The translations under genes and the position numbers were made by a program. Of a stretch of 64,000 nucleotides of DNA, positions 48,581 to 58,838 are shown piece after piece (position 1 is the first letter of the stretch; every line of letters starts with the position of its first letter). The stretch is from the NCBI GenBank assembly GCA_028583405.1, contig CM053263.1, forward strand, positions 5,499,804 to 5,563,803, given 5' to 3'. A model generated the notes under the pieces. The model was not told where the DNA came from. It saw nothing but the letters and a program-made list of their open reading frames with translations, and ran no database searches. The DNA comes from Pogonophryne albipinna. Taxonomy: Eukaryota; Chordata; Actinopteri; Perciformes; Artedidraconidae.

Positions 48581-50110
48581 TAGGGCTGAACGATATACCG
48601 TGTCATGGCGATAACCGCGGTATGCGCATGCGCGGTATTCACACCGCAGGGACGTGCGGTTTTATTCATTTTTTTTTTAAATGCTAACGCACTTTAGCAC
48701 AGAATTCAAAATAAAGATACCCTTATTACTTATCGAAACTGCACATACAATATATCCGATTAAAGCTGAGACTCCACAGATTATTTAAGTATAGTATCTA
48801 AGCGATCCGATCTCGCAACAGGGAAAGCAAACACAGACATCACAACACGTACCTTTTACGGAGCTTTTACTGGCGATCGTCTCACCGTAGCTGTCAATCT
48901 GATCAAAAGACGTGTTCAATGGCATTAAAACGAGAAAGAAAAAACGCGGCTGAATCGGTTGATCCATAGGTTGATAATGTATCTGTGGCTTTGAAGCAAT
49001 TGTTTATAATCCATAATTCCATTTTTATGTAAAAATCGGAGCACAAAAGTTAGCTGCTAATGGTAGCCACCAGAGTGTATGCAGCTTCCGGTTTTGGCTA
49101 CGCGTCACTCTCACTCCTTATTTGTTTATGTGTTGGTGTGTGTAGAACTTCCCCTGCATGCACAGCAAACTACCAATCACAATCATTCTTGATCAGATCA
49201 CAGCAGGCCCCGCCCCGCTAGTTTGCAGACCATCAAAACACTGGTAAAAAATTAGCGAGGCACAGGAGGACAATACCGGAGAGAATGAAGATTTACTTCC
49301 AAGAAGCTTCCTATAGTTTAATGGGTCGTAACAAATACGTTTAATCTCTTGGATCCCTTACCACTCTTCTTCATTCACAGATGAACCCCCTTATTTGAGG
49401 GTAAGCAACATGCCAAGACCGGAAGCAGCAGCCAGTCTGGTGGCTACCATTAGCAGCTAACTTTTGCTCTGCGATATTTACATAAAAATGGAATTATGGA
49501 TTATAAATTAAATCATTTTTTTATACAGAGACGTTAAAAACCTATGGATTAACCGATTCAGCCGCGTTTTTTCTTTCTCGTTTTAATGCCATTGAACACG
49601 TCTTTTGATCAGATTGACAGCTACGGTGAGACATCTCCCCTAGAAGCTACGTAAAGGTACGTGTTGTGATGTCTGTGTTTGCTTCCCCTGTCCGAGTTCA
49701 GATCACTCAGTGATGATACTATATACCTAAATAATCTGTGGAACCTCAGCTTTAATCTGATATCTTGTATGTGCAGCTACGATAAGTAATAAGGGTATCT
49801 TTTATCTTGAGTTCTGTGCCAAAGTGCGTTAGCATTTTTCGCTCAGGGGTCATTTAGATGCTTCTTATGAGACTTGTTTTGTTTTGGTAAAAATAGTTTG
49901 TATCGTCAGTTAGCTGAGATTATTTCCGTTAATCTGGTATAACACATTAATAGGTTCTTAAATATTACGATCCCCTGAGACACTGTCGTGAAAAAAAAAG
50001 TAAAGTACCCGCGTGGACTTTGGGGCTTAACAGGTTAAAAAAACCGCAATATATACCGCAGGGGGGAAAAAAATCGCGATGTCAGTTTTTTTCAATACCG
50101 TGCAGCCCTA
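48581..50110. mobile_element. hAT foldback element with ~415-bp inverted arms and perfect 8-bp TSD
   Basis: The 1530-bp element starts TAGGGCTGAACGATATACCG and ends with the inverse CAGCCCTA. The target TTGCGTAC is duplicated exactly at 48573-48580 and 50111-50118. Inside, 48681-49099 and 49410-49835 are inverted copies of each other, with landmarks ATGCTAACGCACTTT on the left and AAAGTGCGTTAGCAT on the right. They are separated by a loop of about 310 bp. There is no transposase ORF. The left-end TIR matches that of the MITE at 16309. It interrupts sequence inside the broken LINE. Confidence 0.93.
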
Positions 50111-50118
50111 TTGCGTAC

Positions 50119-50391
50119 CATGCTGTGAATGTATCTGGCCCTTCCTACATCCAGGACATGGTTAAACCATACACTCCAGCACGTGCACTCCGCCCTGCAT
50201 TAGCCAAACGGCTCGATGCACCCTCGCTGCGAGGGGGACCCAAGTTCCCATCAGCAAAAACATGTTGGTTTGCTATCCTGACTCCAAAATGGTGGAATGA
50301 GCTCCCCATTGACATCAGGACAGCTGAAAGCTTACACATCTTCCGGCGCAGACTGAAAACTCATCTCTTTCGACTCCACTTCGAGCAATAA
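50119..50391 (+). pseudogene. LINE ORF2 C-terminal fragment
   Basis: The frame reads AYHAVNVSGPSYIQDMVKPY, then WWNELPIDIRTAESLHIFRR, and ends RLKTHLFRLHFEQ with a TAA. This WNELP...IR...F...LKTHLF block is the usual end of L2-type ORF2 proteins. The 3' untranslated part follows and ends at 50605. It is separated from the upstream LINE pieces by the foldback element and by a deletion of most of the reverse transcriptase. Confidence 0.85.
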
Positions 50392-50610
50392 ATAATAACA
50401 AAGCACTTATATACTAACAAAGCACTTATATACTAACAAAGACTGGCTTATCTAAAGCCAGTTGAGTAGCACTTGAAATGTTTTGGCTCTATGAAACCTG
50501 ATGTACTTATATGATTCTGTTTTCTTCAAGTTTGTATCTTCTTGGTCGAATGCACTTATTGTAAATCGCTTTGGATAAAAGCGTCAGCTAAATGCAATGT
50601 AATGTTTGAG

Positions 50611-51396
50611 TTTTCCTGCACATTTTATTAACGTTTTGGGTTGAAGTTGTATTAGTACCATCTTTCAAACCACTTTTTGAAGACTTCAGTCTGCCCTACA
50701 GTGAAATAACTGTGATATGGGTGAGTGTACGGTATGTTTGTCTGGGGAGGTGTGCTGCTCATGTCAAACAAAAGGAAACACGCACTTGCTCTTTGTTGAT
50801 CAGAGCAATCTAACCTTGAGCAACCAGAGCATCTTCCTGTGCACTGGAGCACACTTAGCAACAACGCAAACAACAAGGAGGAGAGGAGAGAGGAGGAGGA
50901 AGGGAGGGCGAGCCAAATAAATCGTAATGCATTTCTTCATAAGTACAGTTATAGGTAGAGGTGGAACATTAAAAAGAGAGCATTTACTGTGGTAAAATAA
51001 TGTGCATTAATCAAAACCACCATAAAAACCACACTGCGTTGAGGAAGTGCTGGCAAGTGCTCTGTGGAAATGGGTGATAAAATGAAGAATGTAACTACTG
51101 CCTGTTTTTCCTCTTAGTGTTGTACAGTGGGAAGATTCTGGGGCATAGCGGGATTACAGTAAAACAAAGCAGAGCGGGAAGATAAACAAAAACACAGAGA
51201 TAATTACAAATACTATGCAAAGATGATCCTTCAGATCCCTCTGCACACTTGGTGTTCAGAATGAGAGGCCTGTGCATTGTATTTGAGGTCAATAACAACA
51301 TATTAGTGTGTTTGTACCTTGACTCTAAGCATTTGCCAATACACCTGCAAGTGCACCTGGGGAATATTATTATTATAGTCATAAACGGTAAGCCTA
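50611..51396. other. Non-coding stretch, no feature recognised
   Basis: Contains a purine-rich patch near 50875-50910; nothing else is identifiable. Confidence 0.5.
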
Positions 51397-51868
51397 TCAA
51401 AAACTAAAATGTAATGTTGAATTTATTAGTAAAGAAAAACGATGTACATTTCTGACACCCTGAAGATTGTAAAGAGACACAAAGACTTCCAAATAACCTT
51501 GGATTCTACACCTCCCATAATGCAACTTGACAAAAGCCAAGAATACTCGGGTCATTTGAATCAGTTTCATCAGCTCCTCCAGAGTCACAAAAGACATTTT
51601 AGAACCGATCCGTACCATGATGTGAAGGTATTTTAAAGTCAAAGTCAAACAAAAAGGGTTCAGGTCATTTGAAAAACAAGGATTTTTATCAATTTCCACC
51701 AGCATCATTGATTCCTCAGTTTTTGTATCATAGGTTAGTTCAATATCAAGCTTCAGCATGTTACCCTGAAGCGGTTTCAAGTGCAACTTTAATAGGACTT
51801 CATCCTGTTGGAGAGAAACCGTTTTTATTTGAAGATATGATGAAACTGTAATCACGCTTGTGGGCCAA
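51397..51868 (-). CDS. Unrecognised possible coding exon, ~150 codons
   Basis: I do not recognise this protein and name no function. A frame stays open for about 150 codons on the minus strand in AT-rich DNA. It has no ATG at its head: the first possible start is GTG at 51853-51855, and the frame continues upstream. There a pyrimidine-rich TCTGTTTTTGTTGCAG, ending at 51869 on the minus strand, looks like a splice acceptor, which would make 51868 the first exon base. The translation is mixed and amphipathic (for example EVLLKLHLKPLQ and LEELMKLIQMTRVFLAFVKL), with no signal peptide, membrane segment or low complexity. It ends in a stop at 51397. No partner exon or poly-A signal is clear, and parts of the plus strand are also open. 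It could be a host exon, a relic or chance. Confidence 0.3.
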
Positions 51869-51870
51869 CT

Positions 51871-53669
51871 GCAACAAAAACAGATATTACCAAATCATTT
51901 AACAAATAGAAACATCTGAAAAAAACAGATCGAAAATGTTTATTATCTGCGTGCTTTTTTGCAGCCAAGGGTTGCAGTACGAGCCCTGCTATATTACATT
52001 TTTCACAGCCTGTTAGTCCTCAATAAAACGTCATGAAACTCTACATGTCAGAAGAGACCTGAGCTTCAACATCAAATCTGTTCATTCTTATTCCAACTCA
52101 GTGCGTAGCGTTGCCATTCTAGATAAGTGCATACACTTTCTGCCATAATATCATTATCATTCAAATTGAATACTTGCAGTGTCAAGCTTAGTTACGCGGA
52201 ATCGCAGCAAATAATGATACAGACAATCTGACATTATGATAGCTTTCCCTCATCTAGCAGGTCACAGTTTGCAGCCGACTCGGCACATTCAATTCCCCAT
52301 CCCACTGATATTGCAAAGATGGAATATTTCATTAGGGGCTTGGATAAACAGAATCAGAGCTCTGATGTGTCTGTGTGAGCACGCTGCCTAAGCAGGCTAA
52401 GCACTTGTGTTGCTATTACCTAAAGCCTCGGAGAGCAACGGGGATGCAGATTGGATCTCTGATTGCAGAGACCTCTCAGACTAAATCATTGCTCCGGTAT
52501 TACAGAGACATGATGCTGAAAATCAGCCCTGGCTGCAGGCCATTTTTACATTTCGAGCAAAGTTTTTTTTTTTTGTTGAATATACAAATATTACTATGAA
52601 TGTGGATAAATACTGTATTATAACAATACGGTATACTGTTTTTTTCACATTTGTTATTTGTTATTTTTTAATCTGTTCGAAATAAAGACTGAAATGAAAT
52701 GAAATGAAATGAAAGTTCTTCGACAACCCTCTGGGCATCATGTGCGGTCAGCGCGGGTGACTGCACAACTTACTGTTTGGCTGCAATGTCCCAGCTTCCA
52801 GACCTAATGGAACAAAAACAGGGGAGAAGAACTTGGGGAAATCAGATATAAGAGAAAACGATCCAAAATCGTACCCTCAAACAACTCAACCAAAAAATAA
52901 GCAGCGAATCTGCTTTTGCTTCTGCTCGGCTCCTCCCTTCCTCAGTCCCTTCCTTTGCTTTTCTTTAACATCCAAGAGGAGCCAATTACTCATTCAGCCC
53001 AAGTAATTAACATGAGAGATGGTGAAGCCTAATGCTGCTAAGACTAGGGAATTGTGACAGCGAAACTGTCTCTAATGAGACAGACCCGAGGGATTCTCTC
53101 TTCTCGCTCTGGCCTCGCCGACTGTTTCTACAAAGGATGCTGCTAATGGTTACAACTAAAACTGTGTCACTTTCAAACTCATCGTACAACAAGGGGAGCA
53201 GGTGGGAGGAAGTGACAGAAGTAAGCAAGTTTGTGGAGGTAATTTCCTCGGGAGACGATGATTACAAAGACACGTTTACACAACAAACAATCCTGGTCAC
53301 GCCTTGCACTTTCCTTTCCAGTCAAAAAACACATGCACAGACTAATGGGAAAGAAATATCATGCAAAGTGATAGTAGCACACATTTACAGAAACACCCAC
53401 TTTAAAGCCCCAGGAGGTAGAAGAAAACATATATTTCAATTCTATTTTATTTTGAGGATATCATTTTTCACATTGTGCCTTTAGCCAATGATAATCTAAT
53501 ATGTGTTGCAACCAGGTCTGTCCCTGTCCAAGTTATCTTTGAGGTACAGATTTGTAAATAACTGAGAGACGTTTATTAAGTTACCCTTCCTTCAATCATG
53601 ACCTTGATCGAGATGTTTACATGTCAGTTGTTGTAATCAGAGTACTGTCTCCCTCTGGTCAAAATTATA
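51871..53669. other. Non-coding stretch
   Basis: It contains a poly-T run near 52564 and a short GAAAT array with a preceding TTCGAAATAAAGACTG near 52676-52714, which looks like a worn retroelement tail. No supported gene. Confidence 0.45.
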
Positions 53670-53856
53670 AGATGCAGGGCTCGACAGTAACGGTTGCCAG
53701 GTTGCCATTGGCAACCATTCAGAAAAAATGTCAACCACTTCTTGGCCTTTGGTTTTTTACATAAATAAATAAGGACAGCAAACAGCTAAATGTGCACCCC
53801 AAAATAGATAAATGTTAATTATTTGTTCTATAGTGATATTTAATTATTGTTGTGAC

Positions 53857-55296
53857 CAGTGGCGGCTGGTGGAAAATATTTTTGGTGGGGCTGTTGATAT
53901 AGTGAGTAAAAACATTTTTTTTGGGAAAAATGACCCCTTAAATTAGGACTTCTGGTGATGTAATGGCGCGTTTCCACTGCAGCGCGGAGCTCGCTTTAAG
54001 CGTGCCGAGCCGTGCGGGGCCCGTTTTTGGTTGCGTTTCCACTTGGCCTAGTACCGGCTAGCGGATCCTAATTCACAGTTTTTCTGGCCCCATAAAATCG
54101 TGGTTCTAGGGCCAGGAACAACCAGGCTGAGTCGGGCTGAGTATGCTAAACTAGAGAAAGAATCGCTGGCAAGAGGGCTACAACTACAACAAGATGAACA
54201 TATTTGACCGTGATTTAATTGTAATACACGTTTCAAAATGATGCCGAAGTAACAACATACTGATACCGGTTAGTAAAAACCATGAATTAATGCTTTGACA
54301 AGTCTGCAGACAGACGACAGGCGAAAAACCTTTTAAAATGCGTGTTTTCTAAATGGAGATTGGCTAAGCTAACGTTGTAAATGCTCCGACCGTCCACACT
54401 CACAACGGCCTATACAGACATAAATAAACCAGCGACTGTATTCGCCATGACACAGACAGTATGTGGTTTGTACTTGTTTAACTTTTGTCTAGTTTCTGAA
54501 CAGATCGTATCTGTCCCCGGCTGTTTGAAGAGCAAGCATGGGAAACAAAAGACAGCATTTACCTGTTTGCATCCAGCTAGCCATGCCTTTCTGGTGTACC
54601 AACTACGTGAGAAGCCTCGTTGATACGTTTTGTCTTTTTCACGAGCTTGCTGCGATATATACAAATCGGGTTGGTCCGGTCCAAGGTCTTTAAGCAACAG
54701 TTTATCTCCCAAACTTCTCCTTTCGAAAGGATTGGAGATTAGCTCTTGAACGGAATTGGGCGGGGACCGAGATCCGGAGACTCCACCTGCACATGAAGCC
54801 ATCCTCATCAACTACTGCCGTACTGCGTCACCCCACCGGATACGAGTCACTAGTGTCCAAACTACTCACAGACTGGACCGGTGATCATCAGATTTGACGA
54901 CGCGGATTGGCTGAAATTATGTTTCGGCATCATAGTTTACAGATAGCAACAGTCAGCTGCTAGTGGCTGCTGCTGCACTGGTTAAGGGCTCCTTTCTTAC
55001 CGCCCAGACGAGAGAGGGTAATGACCATAGACTGTATATATAAAGGTAATGACACATGGGCAAGGCCAGGCAGGAAACATGTAACTTATCAGTAACTTTA
55101 GACATCGTCGTAACACAATTTTAAACGAGATTTTATTGTAGATTATACATTTTACTGATACCAATTATATAATATTTACCTTGTTTATTAAAAATTAAAA
55201 TTAAAATATTTTTTTAAATATTTTTTTTATTTTTATTTTGTATGTGGGAAGAGGTGGGGTGGCGCCCCTAGCGCCCCTATGGGCCGGCCGCCACTG
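53857..55296. mobile_element. Nested hAT-type non-autonomous element with perfect 8-bp TSD
   Basis: It starts CAGTGGCGGCTGG and ends CCGGCCGCCACTG. GTTGTGAC is duplicated exactly at 53849-53856 and 55297-55304. The 1440-bp interior has no transposase frame. It includes a GC-rich stretch from about 53965 with GGCGCGTTTCCACTGCAGCG wording that could be a further nested element, but I cannot find its ends. Confidence 0.85.
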
Positions 55297-55414
55297 GTTG
55301 TGACCATTCGGAACCTGATACTTAAGTTGCACGTGCATTGGTGTGATTACGGAGCCAGAAAGTGATGCACGTTTACTCGCGTGCGCGGTGCGTCATGTAT
55401 TTGTTTTACAAAAA

Positions 55415-55585
55415 ATGGCGAAGCAAATTAAGTTGTTTGACTGTGGGGTAAAAAGTTCGGCCAACCCGTCAACATTTAAAACGAATGTTCAAAGTGATTC
55501 AAATGATAAAGCGCAAGGTGAATCCGAACGAAAAGCAAAGAGGAATGTTGTCCATTCACTTCCGGTAAAAGTTCCTTCAAAATAA
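55415..55585 (+). pseudogene. N-terminal stub of a hAT transposase
   Basis: The 56-codon frame starts MAKQIKLFDCGVKSS, a KLF-type opening seen in hAT-derived proteins with an N-terminal zinc-finger region, and runs into a stop soon after. No BED finger, catalytic domain or dimerisation domain follows. It lies inside the hAT ends at 53675 and 56217 in the expected orientation. The assignment is from motif memory. Confidence 0.5.
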
Positions 55586-55763
55586 GAGTCCCGATCTTAT
55601 TACTACTAAAATAAAAGTGCAAAACGAAACTTTACCATAGGAACATATTGGCATACAAATATAATCACTTCTATAAAAAGGTAACACATTTTAAATATAG
55701 TTAGACATGTTAAAGGTAATTTACAGCATTAATAATTAATATCTAATTCTTCTTCATTTATTT

Positions 55764-55925
55764 AACATTAGAAATGTATTAGTCTGGCCAATCCAAGATG
55801 CTGAAGGGCCAATGGATCTATGGTGGGGGTCAGCACAAAGGTCAAGAAAACCCACATTTCAAAGGGAGACAACGGATGACCAAGAAACTAGTGACTTGCT
55901 CAATTCATTTGTAAGGGATCTGTGA
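55764..55925 (+). pseudogene. Possible C-terminal remnant of the same hAT transposase
   Basis: A frame open from 55764 ends at a TGA at 55923-55925 and contains RNVLVWPIQDAEG and TSDLLNSFVRDL. Its position between the N-terminal stub and the right terminal repeat is where a C-terminal end would remain after an internal deletion. There is no diagnostic motif. Confidence 0.35.
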
Positions 55926-56222
55926 AGAACATGACAACAGCTGCACTTCTGGTATTTAGTATACCAGCAATTGAGGGTGGACAAGTTTACTACCACTTTA
56001 GTTTCAAATAACTGTGTTAATTACTTATTGTAAAGCATTTGAACATTCTTTTGTGTCACATTTTCATTATTAAGTTGATGTATAACTGTATAGTATCTTA
56101 ATTATTTAAAATATAAGGTGACTAAAAATGGCAACCATATTTTCAGTTTTGGCAACCAAAAGCTGATGCCTGGTTGCCAGCCTGGCAACCACTTTTAAAA
56201 GTTAGCGTTGAGCCCTGAGATG

Positions 56223-58530
56223 TAACATTTGATTACAGTAGCACTGTTGTGGTTGCTGTGTGCCACTGCGGAGAGTGGGATTTGCTCCAGGGTTTGCCAT
56301 AGAAACGCCCATTTGGCCAACAAGGCTCTGGCCATGAATATTAAGTATGTGGGTCTGCGTGTCCCGAAGCTGCTCTGTGGTCCAAATCAAACGCATCTCT
56401 CTGTCCTCAGTATACAGGCAGAGTCTGAATCATCACACAAGGAGGGAGGGAGGGAAGGAGCTTGACAGGACACATCAAATGTCACACAAGATCATGTTTA
56501 ACTCTTTCCATGAGATGACTGAGTCCAAACTTATCTTTTCACTGACAGTTTGCCAAACAGTTTTATTTCAAAGCACTTGTCTATTCATAGCTTAGCTTCC
56601 ATAACTAGCAAAGCAAGGCCTGTCAAGCTTCACATTTCTGGACATACTGAAGGGTTGTGCATGCAGCTGTAGTAAGAGTGAGAATCAGCATTTTAAGATA
56701 GTGAAGGGTGTTTATTTTCTCCTGTCCAAAACTAAAAGTATGAGGAATGGATAATACGGTGTGCTTTTCTGCTCTAAAATACAAACAACTGTGTAAACTG
56801 AGCAGGAAAACATGTCAGAACAGTGTAATCTCGCATTATTTTGGTTATAATACTATGACAAACTTGTTTTCTACATATAGCGGGACATGGCTGGATACTA
56901 TGTTTTTGCCTGGAGCTTTGGTCGGTGTCTAGCAAGTAGTCATTAAGTGCAAATTCAAGACCTTAAACAGAGCTGTTTTATAAGCATTAAAAAGACAACT
57001 ACAGATGTAGTTTTCGAACAATCAATGATGGCTTTATCAGCTGGCCACCAAGCTACAGTCTGTTAAAGTGTTCAATGACAGTTGCTATTTGAGCTGGGTA
57101 GTATAGAAGCTACCTCTGTATTAAATCCTTAAATTGCATATGAGTAATGCTGAAATGGAAAGCTTGACAGGCATAGCGACAGTTATAAAGTGGGACTGGG
57201 CTCTGATGTTAATTCTGAGCGACACCAACTTGCCACACCTCTAAGCAAGCAGACAAACAAAAGCATACACAGCTTAGAGTTTTTCATCATTCATTGTATT
57301 ACACACTTCCACGTAAAGGAAGTATAAGTGAGACTCCAGAGCCTCTGCATTTTATCTTTTTGGAGGCAAGGCCCCCTACACATTCAGTGAGTTTCTCAAA
57401 TAATCGGTTACATTTGACCCAGACTTGAGAGCCGTTCAGGATAAATGCCCTAAATTCTATCTCTGCTGTGTCTTTTGTGACGTTAAGGCGGAGTTAAAGT
57501 AATGGCAGAATGTTTCCAGTTTCATTTACCTCACCAGAGATAAGGCCTGCACATTGTCAGTTTGGTGGTGAACTACAGTTTGTGCAGAGCACCTCTCCGC
57601 GCTGTCCCGCCAACTAGATACGGTACATTTAGAGGAAAGATAGCCCACTTTGGAAAACACGCTTTTAGCTTTAGTGTTGGGTTAGTTCAGCACTGTAGAA
57701 ACTTAGAAACCCTTAATAAAAAGGATGTCTATCTATCTAACCTGCTGGTTCAATGAGCTTTTTCGACAGAGGGTGAGAAGGATGGCGGCAATAACTGCAG
57801 TTGCACCAAAGCAGAGAAAGGAAAGTTCAAGTGTCTCAGATTATGCACTGAAACTGCAGTTCCAAAGCACATTTGTTTTGATGACGTATTATAAATATGA
57901 GTTGATGGTATGAAATTGTGCAGCTAATATGTGAGGATCAAGAGTGTTGAATTTTCACATTTAAAATGACTAAATAACACTTTTTCTGCTCAATATGTGA
58001 TTTGCGAGGCATGCTGTCCACCAAGAGACTATTTCCCAAATAATTGTACTGAATTTCTTCTTCAAGGCGCACAGAGCTCTCTAGTGACAGCACTGTGTGA
58101 ATAAGACGTACCTAGACTACTCCTTGTGGACACAATTAAGTGATTCGAGGTCCGTATTTTACTCCTTTACCCACCAGTTTTGATTATGTTCACTTTCAAA
58201 TCAAAATAAGCTGTTGTTTTTTTCTTCTCTCGGAAGTATTCCTGGGAAATCTGTTGAGTTGTCACATGTCATGGGAGCAGGGAGGAGCAGTGGAACTGAG
58301 CTCCATTACCATCCTGCGGCAGAGACGTCAATGCCTTAGCTCTTATTCAAAACGATGAACAAGATACAGACTTAAGGATTTGGCAAATGAGGAACGTGTC
58401 TTCATGTGTGACCAAGTGCTTGTTAATAAAATAGTAAATACTTTCTTTTTCATTCCCCCAAAGACTTAAGAACATTTTATTGAAGGCGATGCTGAATTGA
58501 TTTTAAAATATATTTGTTGGTTTTCCTCTA
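56223..58530. other. Non-coding stretch, no feature recognised
   Basis: Short ORFs only, no domain, no element ends. A GGGA-rich patch lies near 56445. Confidence 0.5.
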
Positions 58531-58838
58531 GAACCCTCAGGTCTTCTGGTACTGGCCTTTTAAATCATACCGCAGGCTAAAGCAAAGACCCAGTGTGAGG
58601 CGTCTTTTTATTATTACAGCCCCACCATTGTGGAAAGCGTCCCAGAAGATCTGAGGGCGGCAGACGGTGTTCCTACTTTTAGGAGCCAACTCAAGACCCA
58701 CCTTTTGAATTTGGCTTTTAATAGTCGTATTTGTTCTTGTTGCATCGAATCCAGTGTTTATTAACTTGTATAGGTATTACATGTGTTTTAATGCTACCTT
58801 TTGGTTATAAAAAGTGCCTTATAAATAAAGTTTGATTT
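58531..58838 (+). mobile_element. 3' end of a non-LTR retrotransposon
   Basis: A broken frame shows RAADGVPTFRSQLKTHLLN, the usual C-terminal wording of LINE ORF2 proteins, after a degenerate LWKASQ segment. The 3' end is AAAGTGCCTTATAAATAAAG, a typical fish LINE tail distinct from that of the L2 copy at 50605. It is 5'-truncated. Confidence 0.65.

Larger units (their letters stand above)
53675..56217 (+). mobile_element. hAT-type deletion derivative with nested element
   Basis: The ends are inverted: CAGGGCTCGACAGTAAC on the left and, reverse-complemented, CAGGGCTCAACGCTAAC on the right. Subterminal GGTTGCCAGG/GGCAACC words repeat near both ends. The flanks carry AGATG at 53670-53674 and 56218-56222, a 5-bp duplication, shorter than the usual 8 bp but known for some hAT groups. 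The interior keeps only short transposase-like pieces at 55415 and 55764. A second element occupies 53857-55296, leaving about 1.1 kb of the host element. Confidence 0.82.
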
